The notes beneath the pieces were generated by a model that saw only the letters and a program-made list of their open reading frames with translations, was not told where the DNA came from and made no database searches. Shown here piece by piece: positions 11,165-24,420 of a stretch of DNA of 44,429 nt. The position numbers were made by a program, and so were the translations under genes. Every line of letters starts with the position of its first letter. Position 1 is the stretch's first letter. This stretch comes from Guyanagaster necrorhizus (Eukaryota; Basidiomycota; Agaricomycetes; Agaricales; Physalacriaceae): assembly GCF_019112545.1 (NCBI RefSeq), contig NW_025064936.1, positions 184,239 to 228,667 of the forward strand, read 5' to 3'.

Positions 11165-14100
11165 ACCATCAATGTAAGTAAATGATCATGGTGGTGGTAT
11201 TCTTCAGACTATAATAAAGGCTGAAGAAGGCTGAGCCTGAGGCTTCTGAGTCATCAACATCTCCAGAAAAATAGAGACAGATGTTTTGGGGTGGAGGTGA
11301 CATGCAAGGAATTGTGAAAAGAGTACTTTGTCTTGCCAAGGTTCAGTAGCATTAGCATTGATCTGATGGAACAGGAGAACAGTGATATTCAATCTCACCA
11401 ACTATCTGGACCATCACCATTAGGGTGGTACAACTCAGACACAAACAATTAGAATCTTGTCAGAAGGACAGAGACTATTGTTTTGAGATGAATGGATTGG
11501 CTTGCTCTTCCACAGTGCTTTCATCTATCAATGTGTGTATCATCATTCAGGGCCAAGAAGGAGACAATACACATACATCAGATGTTAGAAGTGTTGGGAG
11601 CATAAGGCAGAAGGCAGTCAGATGAAAGTGGATCAGAAAGTAGGTGGAGGAGATAGAGGCAGTGCTGTGCTTGGTAACAGTGAAGTGACTAAGAGAGGCA
11701 AATGAGGAATGAACTCTCAAACACCAACACCTAATCACTCAATGCACAATCACCAATATGGGTGAGTTTGAGTGGTTTGAGTACAATAGAAGCACTCTGC
11801 AGACTCAGATAAATCAAATATAAAGATATAAAGGCAGTTTATTCAAGACTAGTTTGTGTCCTAAGATGCAATACTCACAAGGATGGTAGGAATAAGAACA
11901 GTATATGAATTGAGACTTAAAATGTGGAGCTACAGTGCCCAGCTTAACTTAAAATACTCTGAAACCCAATATCAAGTCTCTCAAGCACTTAGGCTTGGCT
12001 AGCTGCATCTGTGTCTAGCTAGCAGTTCTTGAAATGAAAGAACTGATACTCAGATGCTGAAACCCTTATTAAGCCAGAACACAAATTATGCCAAACCCCA
12101 AAGTCCAGTAAAGACTTCAATTCTTGTTCAATACAGAGTGACTTAGTAATAGTAGCTATCCAAGTTGAGGTTACAGACAAAACTGCTGATACAGGAACTA
12201 ACTACTGAGAGCTAGAATGCCTAAATTGTGGGCTTGGATTTCCTGCTACATGATTCCCCCTTATCCTGCTTTTATACATAACTAACCAATATAGAATCTA
12301 TAAATAATTTGATCTGATTACTTATTTCACTTGGCTAGCCCCAAAATTAGATCATTATCCTGCCTTGGCATGTCTCATATATCCTTTTCAGGTGATCCAG
12401 GATGCCTCTGGCTCTCCACTTCTATAGTCCATGAATATTTACTATATAACTGATCATCTCATAGTTCCACTTCTTACTTTCAGTCTCACTATTGATTATA
12501 ATTGATCAACAGTTGAGGTAGTTTTAGTGCTGATCATGGTGATCTGAGGCAGCTGAGCTTCCTTGTTGTAGCTCATCCCCTGAACTGTGTGCCCCTTTAA
12601 TTATTCATGCCTGAGAAATCCTCACCTCATGTATTTTGCATCAGACCTGGTGTCCTAGCTATGGGCTAATGAGTTCCACTTTGCTTTTACTTCTGGTTTG
12701 GGTGCTAGCTGGACCTTGTACTTCACTGCTAGTCATGGTAATAAACTCCTGAGCTAGACTATGGTATACCAGCTCTGATGGCATTTAGAGTTAGCCTAAA
12801 TATGATACCATTTCTAAGTCCAAATTGACTTGGTATTTCACCATGATGGTGTTATTCCTCTAAGTCCAATTTTGACTTCAAGTTTATTAATCTAGTGCAA
12901 AGTTGTTTTGGCTAAGTCCACATTGATCCTTAGCCTTCTTAGCATAGCATGGCTGTCAGCTCAGAGCCTCAGCTATAGCCCTTGAATGACTAGCCATACA
13001 GACTTCAGCTTATGTGAATATATTGTTTAAAACTCACAAAATTTAGGGCTAGCTTGATACAATGCATATCATTGGTGCAGCATCAGAGTTGATTTTTGCT
13101 GCTGTATTAGGCTGCTGGTGCAGAATCAAGTCAGCAGCTATTACCATGGCTAGAAACTGCTTTTTAGACTTCTTCTTCTTTGCAGTAGTAGAGTCCACAG
13201 GTAATCAAGGTATGGATAGAGTCACTTCATCAGTGGTATTCACCATTGTTGTAGAGTGTAGAGTTTAGAGAAAAGGTGTAGACTTGAGAGTGAAAGGAAT
13301 ACTGAGAAATAACACAAGCAGCCTAGTCTGAAGACATCATTGAATCACACTCTCATCACCATATGGAACCATATTGCTAGATCCAAGAGAGGGAATTGGC
13401 AATGGATAGTGATAGTCTCAGTTGTAGCTACAGACAAGCAGGAATCTACAGTAATGCAGCATATGATCTTGGTGGAACTAGACTATGCTAATGCTCCCAC
13501 CATCAATAAAAGCTAAAGTTCAGAAACTGGGAGTAGGCCAACACCTTTGCTTGGCCACATGGCTCTATGACTAATGCCTACCACCAAGCTATTCAATAGG
13601 GGAGTAGATTACCAAGTGACAGGAAACCCTTGAAGGCAAACACACAAGAGTGTCCCACTCTACATACAACTTTTATACTACCTTGGAGAGAACATACTAG
13701 AGTCTTCAAGCAAAGAAAAGAAAATTGACTGAGTAATGCATAGCACAATGGTTACCAATCCCAATGGTGAGTCTGGTGAGTCTGGTGCTTGGGATGATTA
13801 GCACTAAAAATAGTGCACATGCTTTATTTATACACATGTAGTTGTAGCATACTCAGCTGCTGTCCAACTGTACACAATAACAGGAAAACTAGTGACAGTG
13901 AATGGACTATGTCAGAAGAATATGCTTGCACATGAGATATAACATTTGGGTTGCCCAGTGATCAAAAATCCTCATCATATCTTCCTCAAATGCTCTATAT
14001 TCCAAATCTTCAGGGATGAAACAATGAAATAAATGCTCAGAGTTACAGAGAAGGTGCTTGAACCCACCAAGAGAGACATGCATGAATTCCCCAGTGTGCA

Positions 14101-14605
14101 AGCTGCAGCTGGCCATAACTGACCTTGTCTTTTGACAAACTGTACAGCATATCTCATGAACTTCATGGAAGCATAGTCATCATAACCTGGGTCGTTTGAG
14201 CATAGGATGCCATGATAATAGATGAGACAGCTGAATAAGAGAATGGATTCAGGGTTTCTGAAGTAGTTTGTTGCAATTGATGTATGAGTTGTATGGGCAA
14301 CTTTAGTGTTGATAAAGTGGAATTATTGACATGCATTAGCCTGTAATGAGTGTCTAAGAAGTCCTCCATGAAACATATTTATACTCATTTGAATGTAAGG
14401 TCCAATTTCCTGATTCCAATACAGCCTGGACCTTGGGCATTTTAGATGAGATACAGCAAAAGAAAAAAAAAAGGGCGCCCACTTATAAACATGCTGTGTC
14501 AAAATCAGATTCCTAGTATGAAGTATATGAAACAAACTGGGTGAAAGCAGAATGAAAATGTTCCCACTTTGCCAGAGCAATAGCTAATGGTCAGATAGTT
14601 AATGG
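11165..14605. other. CpG-poor spacer between repeat copies A and C, no gene
   Basis: The longest open frames are about 85 codons and lack CpG and any recognisable motif. If copies A and C are LTRs of one non-coding element, this 3.4 kb would be its internal region. I found no convincing primer-binding site after 11164 or purine tract before 14606, so that remains an inference. Confidence 0.45.
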
Positions 14606-16365
14606 TGACATGCCCTCTCCATGTTCAGGCATGTAAAATTGTGAAAATTGCGAATACATGGACTGCATTCTAGGCCAGTAAGCATGTAACAGAAAATATG
14701 ACTAGAGCACACAGAAACCTAGCTATCATAATGATAAGCTGAAGTAACAATAAGCAGAGTGCATGGCCTAGTAACAGACTAATACCAGAGAGGTTCAGCT
14801 GCATGTGAGGTCCCAGCCAAACACACTAATACCATTATGAGAGGACATGCTAAAAATAAAAAGACTATGATTGAAATATGATTGGCAAGTCTGATCACAT
14901 TGATCAAAGATGCACAGCCATTGATGCACTGATGGAATATGCTTTAGAACAGAGAACTGAGACCCAAAGAAAGGTACCTGAGTAAATGGGTATTGAATGG
15001 AGAAATAGACTAATGACAACAAAGTAATAAGTAGAGGAATATTACCCCAGGAATAAATAGCATGCATACTGCCCTGAGCCTTGTGTGTATACATATGGTG
15101 CTTTAGCATGCATAACACAGTGAGGGACTCTGCATCATACCAAGAAATGGCACCTTTGGTGAGTCAGATGGAATGACTGGCTGGACACAGGAAAGCAGAA
15201 CATAGCCATTGTGGCTGACTCCAGGCATGAGAGATAACCCCAGGGGTCTGAGACAGTTTACTGCTGTCAGAGATGTCACTGGGGAAATAAGAAAGTGAGC
15301 AGACCTGGTGAGGCCAGCTAGCCGATGTCAGCTAGTGAAGGAACAGTGGGCACAGTCATTTTCCAGAAGTGAATAAGCATGGTGACTGCAATATGCATGC
15401 AAATAATACCTGTGGGATCTGGCATGGAGTCCTGCACTTTGAGGATACCATAGCAGGATTGTATTAGTAAGTACCATAGTAGAGTATTTAAATATGGTAT
15501 TGTATGACTGGAGGAGAAGTTTCCAACCCCCCACAGTTGCAGTGTATTGGGCACAGAAAGCCTTGCACTATAAGCTCTGGGTTTCTGTTAGTAACTTCAG
15601 GCAAGAGAATAAATGTCTTATTGAACATCCTTGAGAGAGCTGTGAGAACTAAGCGAGGCATCAAAGCTCACAAAGGACTTAAGCCCAGTTTGATAAGAGG
15701 TTTTGGATTGTGCTCTAACCTGAGAATAAGAGAGCAGTGTCTGAAGGGCATCATCTTGAGTTGTTGAGGTATTTGTGATGTGCAGCACTACAGGTGGCAG
15801 AGGTTCAAACCCTTTGGTCTGTCAGACAGGGTTTCATTGTGTTTGTGTCTCTAGATTGCATAGGTTTGAATTCTGTGGGTCTATGATCGGTTTGGAAACT
15901 TGTGAACAGAGCTCTGTGCTCTTTGGCACTTGTGGATGTGCTTGTGATTGGTTTTTGCTTAGAGCGCAAAGCTTTGAGTCATGTATTGTATGTGTTAGAG
16001 ATTTTTGAGGTGATCTGAGCTGTGCTTAGGACTTTTTGGAGAGTTTTGTGAGAGTGTTTCAATGTATTGTATTGAGCTGCAGTACCTTTTGCCTTGAGGC
16101 CTGGCAACACCTGTTGCCACCTCTTGTTTTGATAAAACGAAAAGCTTTGAGACATAGAGAGACCTTGGACTATTGTAAGTGCACTATCACTATTCATGTG
16201 CTGTGATCTCATTAAAGAAGACAATTATATTTGTTGATTGCTACTTTTATCGCATTATAATCCCCCATGAACTAAGAGTTTTGTGTGTGTGTTGGTGTGA
16301 GTGTGGTCAGTGGATAACGCTCTGCTGTATCTGCTTTCACCTTGTGCACACTCAGATCCTCTTCA
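14606..16365 (+). repeat. 1.76 kb repeat, copy C, with intact empty site
   Basis: This is the best-preserved copy, 1760 bp, starting TGACATGCCC and ending CCTCTTCA. It matches copy B inverted and both halves of copy A. At about 16110-16140 it carries the uninterrupted sequence into which the chromovirus inserted in copy A (CACCTCTTGTTTTG). It contains no ORF above about 107 codons and no protein motif. The TG...CA ends suggest an LTR. The flanks AATGG and ACGGT are not a clear target duplication. Confidence 0.8.
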
Positions 16366-16996
16366 ACGGTCAGAGTGTTAGTTGTATTTTCAGAATGGCA
16401 TTTCATTTCATCATAAAACAGGGTACCAGTAGTTGCTTTTCCAGGTGCTTTCTTGCCTCCAGCCTGTAGGTTCTGGGTATGGTGATGCATATGGCCCATA
16501 TCAAGTCTGAAGAGAGAATATATTCATGGATTGAGATTGTCATTACATGAATCAAAAGTTTATGGATTTAGGTAAGGTTATCTAATATGCACTCAGAATG
16601 ACACTACATTTTAGGATGAATAACTTGCAAGGTCGCCATTGTTGCATCATCCATTGCCCTGACCGCGAGTGTTATGTAAATACTGCTCTCTCTCATAACA
16701 TCATCGCACTCCTCCAGGAATTTCAATACGTTTTCGAAGCTGTCTTGGGAATGGTCAGGGATCCATGGCGGAGTGACACCTTCCTGCTACACTATACATG
16801 GGTGTATAATATTCTGTGCACCCGCATATCTCAACTTGTGTCAAGATCTTCTAACGTTTCTCACTCTAAGATCGTTTTAACATTCATAATGTATTCTCCT
16901 TAAACTCTTTTCAAGTACAATTTTTTGGTTCAGCTCCAGATGTATAGCAATTTTCCAGAAAAAGAAAGCCCTGAAGAACTTGCGTGATATTGGCTT
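16366..16996. other. Transition zone downstream of the transporter gene
   Basis: Composition changes here from CpG-poor (to about 16600) to CpG-normal. No supported gene is seen. Short frames such as 16598-16903 (plus) show no motif. The right part probably includes the 3' untranslated region of the transporter gene. Confidence 0.5.
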
Positions 16997-19900
16997 TCAG
17001 GTGAGCCTCTTGCAATAATCGGGATTACCAGTAGGATTCTAGACACGTTTCATCAGTATACAAACGACCAATGCTCATCGCACAACGAACCAAAGCCCAA
17101 TTGGGCATATTGATGACCGTACCCGAGCCGCCTCCAACAGCGAACGTAAAGACAAACACCATGACCTGCACAGGGGTCAGCCATGATGACAGTGAGAAGA
17201 AGAAAAAAAGAACAATCCGCACCTGCGTGCCCCCATCCAACGCCGCAGACATTAGGAAGTTGTACTTCCTAAACCACCCAGGCCGGTATCGCCGGAGATA
17301 ATACTGCGAGAACACCGCCAAGCAAAAGGTCGTGAACACAGATGTGTTGATCCCGACACTGAGATACCCGAGCGTCCCTGGTGGGAGAGCTTTAGACACG
17401 AACCCCCATACCAAAAAAAAATCTTATCTCACAACAAAGTATGGGCGTGACGACGTGATTGGCGCCTAATTTTGGATATCGACGGTGGATAAGCCAGAAT
17501 GGGATGGGTACCGCGAGGCCGATGAGGATAGATAACGGGACGATCTGTCAGAGTGTGAGATGATGATGGGCAGGCAGGTAGGTAGATAGGTTACTCACAC
17601 CATATCGCCCACTCGGAGAGTAGAGCTCTTTGCCTAGTGCTCCCCAAGATACGGCGTCGCTATTAAAGGACTGTTTGTTCTCATGGTCAGTCTCGACTGG
17701 GTGATTGATAGACAGTGTGTTTACCTGGACCTGCTGGCCCGACCACTATGTGGTGCATTAATAGATGGAATCTCGTCGTAACGAGGAAGAGGGGGGACGT
17801 ACGATGTTGTTCCCTTGAACGTCGAGAAGTATTTCCCGATGCGCTGCAATGATAACTTTCATGATAACATAATTCAAGAGACCGCCCTTTTACCGATCTG
17901 TCAGTTCAGAATTTAAACCAAGACAACGCGACAATAAATGCGCACAACGACTGTTCCGGCTGATTGAACCACGAAAGTGACGCGAGGAGGCAACTTGGTG
18001 TATTGTCCCTTATGATAGAGATTAAGAACTGGAAGGAAACCCGGTCCATAGAGATCGGGCCCACCCACCATTTTGAGGTCCCTGATAAGCCCTTGAGCCT
18101 GACTCAGGGTGTTGGAGCCGTAGAGGGTGAAATACATGTTAGTCTGAGGACTTCCTGGCATCATCGAGGCTCCAAGGATCTAATGACACGCTGATGAGGC
18201 CGGCTGGATACATCGGGTGCAGGATATCGAGAGCGCACCTGCACGAGGCTTGTGACGTCCGGAGAGAACCCCGTGATGGCATAAACTGTAACGACGAAGG
18301 GGAGGAACACCGCGGAGATGATGATCGCTAGAGAGAACGTCCTAGAAAAAAAATTGCATGCGTTTGGGAATGGAACACGTACCGACGATCAAGCCCCACC
18401 ATGGAAGTCTCGAGTCGCTGGTGTACACGGTGGCCATGGCCATGGCGAAGCTCCCCAGGAATATTGCTATGTACCACCACATCGGGACCTCTGGGTATAC
18501 CTTCATCTTCTCCAGGTGCGGGTCGTAGGTTTCGCCGTTCTGGGTGGAGGCGTTTTGTCAGTGACGCGAGACATATATATAAAAGCTTTTTCTCTAACCT
18601 TGTATTTCTTGATGACCCCGAAAATGTCCTTGCCGTACCACAGCATGACATGCATGATGGTTGAGCCGATAGCTAGGTTGTTGCCGATCTTTGTGAGGAC
18701 CTGCGAGCTGGCGAACCATGGGAGACCCTGGGGAAAGGTTAAAATGGCAGATTTGTAATAGGAACCCATAAAAAAGAAAAAAAAAAATTACCTGGACCCC
18801 CAATTTCTCTGGGTCCAATCTGAAATCGTCATTCAATATGCTTAGCTGGTCGTACAACGTCCCGTTCTCGTAGAAGAGCGCTTGCGATAGGAAGGGGAAA
18901 TTCTGGCCGCTCCAGGTGTTGCGAGCGTAGCACGCACAGAAGGCAATTCTGCGTTGGAGAGATGGTCATTTATGTTTTCCTCTCTTGTATGAAAGACGAT
19001 ATACTGACATGCAGATCATGGTCCCAAAATATAACGATAGCTGCGTCGAGATGGGCGTGAACCTGAATATAACTGAATATAAAGTCGACATTTGAACACA
19101 GACATTGCTCCCGGCTCCGTCATGACAAAAAAAACGTACAGTGCGCCCATGCTGCCTCCACCTGAACCCACATAATTCCAGTCTAAACACAAGGCAAACA
19201 TCCCGAGTCCTTCATTACCCGCAGCGCCACCTGCACAGCACGGTGTCAGAAACCAATTCCGCTAAGCCCTATGTGAAAGGGATCGGGGTGTTCCCTCACC
19301 GAAGATCCTCGTAAACCAGGCACTATTCCTGTTTGCCAAACAAAAGACACTGATCCCCGTCAGGGTCGGAGCTATATACTCCGGGAACCACTCCCAGACG
19401 AAGATCGCCACGAAGATGCTCCAAAAGAACCGGACGCGCTTTTTCTGGAGGAACATTTTCTTTCCTCGGTGGAGGGCGTCGAAGAGCTGTACTGTGGGGA
19501 GAAGGTTGGGGAAGACGACATAGGTAGGGTAGACGAGGAATGAGCGCATGATTCCGCCCAGCCCGTAACCAATGAGCTGGCTGCCGATGAGGGTGAAGAT
19601 CCCGACACCTGCATTGGGCTGTGATTCTATCAGACGCTGATAATTATGAAGATACAATTGTTTACTGCGGACCTGAATGTTGTAGTACAAGTCATCCGCA
19701 GCGAAGATGCTGATAGCGAGGGCAGATTCGGCGGCGGTCGTCGAAAAGATAGTCATTGCTACGTGCTCCTTGATATCTGAGAGAAAATTAGACCGATGAT
19801 GATCATAACAAAGAAAAATAAAAGAGCCCAGGTACTGAAAGGACCAGGATTCATGAATCTCCAAAAAGCGCTATCCTTCATCTTCAGGCTCTCGACAGGA

Positions 19901-20422
19901 TTTCCGGGCCCGGGTATGATGGTTTCCAGAACGACACCAAGAATGTATCCTAGGATTTGGAGGAACAGCTGCGAGACAAATACTGTTTGCGGCCGGAAGT
20001 ACTAATGCTGTGTCAGAACTGGCATTGTCTCGTAGCCTCGTGATGGATGGGCCTTACAAATATCTGCCCAAGGACGGCACCGAAGCATGATAGCCCGATA
20101 CCGAGGACCCACATGCGAAATGTGGATGCTGGAAGAGTAGGATCATCTTCTAGGGAGATAAGGCGCGTAGCGACGTCCATGTCCGTCACTGTAGAATGTG
20201 GTCAGCCTCCCGAAACGGAGGCCAAAAAAAAAGAGTGAGGCTCGTACCAATAGGACGCTCCTTCCCATCTTCACCCATATCGATAATGCGCAAGTCATCG
20301 TAGACATCTCCTTGGAAAGGGATGGCCGTAATGACCTCAGTCGACGCCCTTTTGTTATCGGTGGGGGAGAGCTTATCATCAGAGTGAAAGGATCGATTGC
20401 CCGTAGTTTCGAGAGACTCCAT
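16997..20422 (-). CDS. Oligopeptide transporter, OPT family, 20 exons
   Basis: A proton-coupled plasma-membrane importer of small peptides is the usual role of this family. I assembled 20 exons that stay in phase to 774 codons: 20422-20248, 20188-20058, 20001-19836, 19776-19673, 19618-19300, 19230-19140, 19062-19009, 18948-18792, 18727-18599, 18539-18379, 18341-18239, 18179-18069, 18008-17946, 17886-17803, 17745-17725, 17670-17599, 17544-17433, 17377-17223, 17165-17091, 17038-16997. Both family signatures of the peptide-transporter clade are present: NPGPFNIKEH across exons 3/4 and KLPPR in exon 13. Other family blocks are EDDPTLPASTFR, NEGLG, DWNY, NFPFLSQ, ILLDVQGNN, WGALGKELY and the tail NPTGNPDYC before TGA. 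The product is rich in hydrophobic segments. Length is normal for the family. Intron 10 is only 37 nt. The ATG at 20422 precedes an acidic cytosolic N-terminus, and an upstream exon cannot be excluded. The gene sits alone between two CpG-poor blocks. Confidence 0.93.
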
Positions 20423-21559
20423 GGATGGACGGTCAGATACCGTCTATTGGCTGTGTATATATGCGAGATTCGACTCGCTGGCATTTATTTTTATTGTTCC
20501 TGCAATGGGAGCAAGTGCCTCAATGTAAGCTCGGCTAGCACGGGAGTCCGAAGATCTTACCATATTGCATCCGCCCGCATACCTGTGGCGATAACAAAAA
20601 AGCATGTTTGACTTGAACCTGAGAGGTAGAAAATTCTCAAGGGTTGTGAGAATTTCCTGGAGCGCGTGCCCGAAGGGTGCTCATAGTGGCATGTTCTAGA
20701 CAAGAGGCTGCTGATCGAAATGTAGAACATGTGGAGCTTGCGCATAACTAGTAGGGCGGTTCTACAGACTTTGCTTACACTTAGATAGCGAGTTAACGAT
20801 GCGAACCTGTCCTGGTCTAGTAAACAAGCGACAATTAAATAGACTATGCGGAGAGAAGAGGTCGACCCTCTGCCTTGAGTACCCATACCTCCACTTTCCA
20901 AAGAAAAGACCCGAGCATTCAGAGTTGCTCTCTCTTCCTCACTTGAGGATAAAACACCTACACCTATACCGAATTCATTTTGTGCAGCCCAGTCCCCTGC
21001 AAAACGTGATGGTAAAATTGTGGGGGGAAGTGATGTTGGGGGTGGTTGACAGATCCGGGGAAAATGAGATGCGGAAACCATTATGGATGCCGGAGATGAC
21101 GTACATACTGTGGACGGAGAAATGTCAATTCAAGCCGCAGGCACATCTGCCATCATGTGGGCTTAATGTCATGGAAAAAGAGAAAAAATATACCTAGAGG
21201 GGCGGCTCATTATCATCGCGTTCTCTGAGGGTCCTCCTACAATACTATCCCATACTGCGCCAAGGAAACAACGCGAGGTTGTTGAGTGATAATTGATGGC
21301 CCTTATCGTGACGAGCAGCTTTCAGCCTACGACGTTGCCAAAGAAGTGATAATATTCGCGGGGGATCCCGAGTGAGGATAAGAGAGCAAAGGAATCACCT
21401 CAAGAAGAAGAGATGTCGATGAACGTTGACCACGTACATATGAGAGAGTCTCCTATCGGCCACTCCGACAAGTTGTACGTGTCCGCCGCCTCAGTCCGTA
21501 TGTATGGCATAGCCCTGCTGACTATGCACAGATAACCACTCTCGCTCCATTCCACACCG
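20423..21559. other. CpG-normal upstream region of the transporter gene
   Basis: No supported gene lies here. The minus-strand frame 20557-21081 and plus-strand frame 20799-21197 lack motifs. A TATATA stretch near 20456-20462 lies about 35 bp upstream of the transporter ATG and could be part of its promoter. A segment at 21330-21378 is repeated at 25669-25722, on the far side of CpG-poor block 2. Confidence 0.45.
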
Positions 21560-21589
21560 ACCATCTCCTGATGCCTCAGACATGCACTC

Positions 21590-22510
21590 AATGTATCTAT
21601 AGACCTAACTCCCTTTGCTCTTCTATTCCAAATTTGCTTATAGCATGGATATTTGACTTACAGCGGGTGACTGAAAACAAAAATTTAGTTAGATGGAGGG
21701 AGCAAGAGAGAGAGAGAAAAAGAGAGAGAAAAAGCATTCACTTTCCACCTCATTCCCATGTGAATGCTGTGACACTAAAAATAACTCAGAGATCTTATCA
21801 GCTGTATTGATCAGATACCATTGATGATCATGTGCTAAACAAGAAGCAATGTGCAAGTTGAGATGCAAATGGACTAGTGTCCAGTGCAAAGAGAAGAGGA
21901 TAACACATATATGATTTGACAATCATCTCTGGCGAGAGTGCAAAGAGAAATCAGACCATATGCACCAATGCTCAGTGCTCATGAATAACATCTCATTCTC
22001 TTCTGGACACTGTATCTCTGACCAAAACAGCACACATTAAGACCCAAAAATCATTAGATACACATCCAGAAATATGGACATTAAGGATTTGAACCTCAAG
22101 CAAACTGCTGAATGGTATTGTTAGCTGGCTTTTTATCAGAGAGACATTTCAGGATGAAATCCTAGCAGTTACATGTTGACTCAGACTCAGATTCAACTTT
22201 GGGAGACACTGGCAGGGCAGATGGTCTTGGGAACTACAGGTACTGATATTTTTCTCTGTCTGGTAAGAAGGCCAGACCAGTTAGTAAATAAAAAAACATG
22301 AAATGAAAGAGTCTGCATGCATTGTCAATCTTTATGTTGTTTCCAAACAGTTTCATATACTCTTGATCAATGATTTGGGGGAGATAACTGTCCTTCCAGA
22401 AAAAGGAAACAAAACCAATATGGCATGATGGTGCTACTACTGTTTGAAAATAGGGAATCAAACCCTGCTCAGACCAGCTAATGAATTACACTAAGGTATA
22501 TTTGAAAAAA
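21590..22510 (+). repeat. Repeat family X, copy 1 (CpG-poor)
   Basis: This resembles 24420-25095 in the same orientation. Shared landmarks include a start near TTCTATTC, the segment CAGGATGAAATCCTAGCAG (about 22150 and 24757), and a closing part with CCAGAAAAAGG followed by a decayed tRNA-type B box at 22454-22464 (GGAATCAAACC, minus strand). Confidence 0.7.
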
Positions 22511-23609
22511 TTTATTATACATCCACTAATAGTATGTCTCATTCATATGTGTCTGTTCACTAGATCACAGATATGTTCTGAAGCACTACATGCTTGCTGA
22601 TCTGCTTGCTACTCTATTATGAATCAACAGAGAAAGAATATATTCCAGCCCACATGGTATTTGAGGTCTGATATTCCAACAAAATGATATGTCTTAATCT
22701 CATTTCTATTTTCACAAACTCAAAATCAAGATGCAAGACTTGAGTGCAACATCAGTTCCTCTCACATTTATATTCCAATGGGGAAACTATGAGGATATAA
22801 TCAACTGCATACTGGTGCTAGGTGACATCTTTGATCAATATGAGCTCACCTGTTAAAGGTTCAGTGAGGCTGATCTGCCAATTCAGATTTAGTACTGCAA
22901 GGAGGGAATGCATCCAGATGTCAATAATCCAAATGCAGTGACTGTGACCACTATCAACCTCACTGGTTCTCAGAAGCAAGAGAAATTATGGTATGGTCCA
23001 GTCATCACTCTAATGCTCATGAAGGACAGATCTCATCTGAGGTACATAAATGTTGAAGAACATCATCTTGATGTTTTCAGAAGATTCTTCATGAGCTTTA
23101 CTAGTTCCTATACCTTTTCATTCCTAGATATGAGTTTTTTCTTTTATGCATTCTGTGTGACATGAATCTGATTGATGTTGAAGAAAATTGCTAAATCTGT
23201 GCCCTTTGATCTTTCACTTGTGCATGATATTACCTTACTTCAAGGGGTTTCATCTCTTCAACTGACAGGAGCTATATTCTTTGTTAGGAGTATGAGTACT
23301 TTAAATAGTTTATAAGCTAATGCTATCTCATCTTTTATCCAAGGCATACTGAAAGTAGCAAGAGAATTGGTGCTTGAATTATATAAGACAAACTTGTAAC
23401 AAGTCAACAAGTGCTATGCATGGTTGAAGGAGTCCCAACAAGCACTTTTTCTTCATTAAAGTTGGGTTGGAATGGCAATAATGAACCTCAGAAAAGCCCA
23501 TCCAAGGGATGGAGATGAAAAACTGTTCTTTGAATCCTTGAATTCTGAGCATACAGAGCTAGAAGGCTTATCACTGCACACTCAGAAAATTGAATGAACA
23601 TAAAATGAG

Positions 23610-24420
23610 GAACTGGTATACTGACTATGTTCTCTTCTTTTCTCACTTATCTCTTTTTCATATATGCTTAGGTTGAGTGCTTAGAGCAACTGCTTATTTA
23701 TGTACTTGTACTCAAATCAAATTCAAAGTAACCTGCCTGTTATATTATATATTGGAAGTATTTCTCTTATATATGAAAGAAAGTCTCTCATAACTATTGA
23801 AATAAATGGTACCCATCCTGAAAGGCAGGTCCAAGAAATTCAACCTCAAACCTTGAATTTCTGATGATGCTACTGGTACACCACCTATGTCTGCAACCTT
23901 TCAATCCATCTAGAGGTGCTGTGATTCTGGTCAGACTCTTTAGACTATCACATGAATTTCTTTCATTTTATCATCAAAACTCTATCTGATATCTATGTAA
24001 AAAATCACACCAGTTTTTTATATCCTGATGTGGACTACTTACTTACTATCCAAGCAAAAACAGAGGTGTCTTATAAAACCTAAAGCTCAGATTAAATTAA
24101 ATTTTAAAAAAACCTACTCTTGCAATCTAACAGAATTCAGATATGAGGATTTGCACTCTGAGTAAAAGGTAGATGGGCTATACAGCTATATCTGCATGAA
24201 GATCCCTAGATATAAGGGTTCAAAAGACCTTGCTGGATATTTGGCTTCTTGAGAGATATAGAAAAATTAGGTCTATCATCCATAAAATGATCAAATCATT
24301 GCCTCTTGTCATGTAGCTGATAGTTAACAAACAACAAGAGCATTTTCTCAATCAAAGAGATGGGACAAGAGAAATCAAAACTTCACACTCTCAGCAACAT
24401 TAACTCCAATATGCTAAATA
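23610..24420 (+). repeat. Repeat family Y, copy 1 (CpG-poor)
   Basis: This is similar to 25740-26440 in the same orientation, with shared order of short blocks (for example TGCTTATTTATGTACTTGTA near 23690 against TGCCTATTTATGTGCTTGTA near 25830). This copy has lost CpG and the other has kept it. A decayed B-box-like segment lies near 23840-23850. Confidence 0.6.

Larger units (their letters stand above)
1..16600. other. CpG-depleted repeat block 1
   Basis: Reading through this stretch I found only a few dozen CG dinucleotides at most (for example near 1600, 1705, 2504, 4102, 10255, 14191, 15653). The DNA to its right has one every few tens of bases. TG and CA are correspondingly common. The block consists of a chromovirus and copies of a 1.76 kb repeat. 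The pattern fits long-term CpG methylation and deamination, which is known for transposons of Agaricomycetes. It does not fit classical CA-to-TA RIP. The right edge falls between about 16560 and 16640. Confidence 0.85.

Noticed and set aside
1..16600. Classical RIP as the cause of decay
   Set aside because: The signature is loss of CG with gain of TG/CA, including CGA to TGA codons. CA is abundant, which is not expected after CA-to-TA RIP.
20557..21197. Overlapping open frames of 174 and 132 codons
   Set aside because: They overlap on opposite strands, have no motif and look like chance frames upstream of the transporter.
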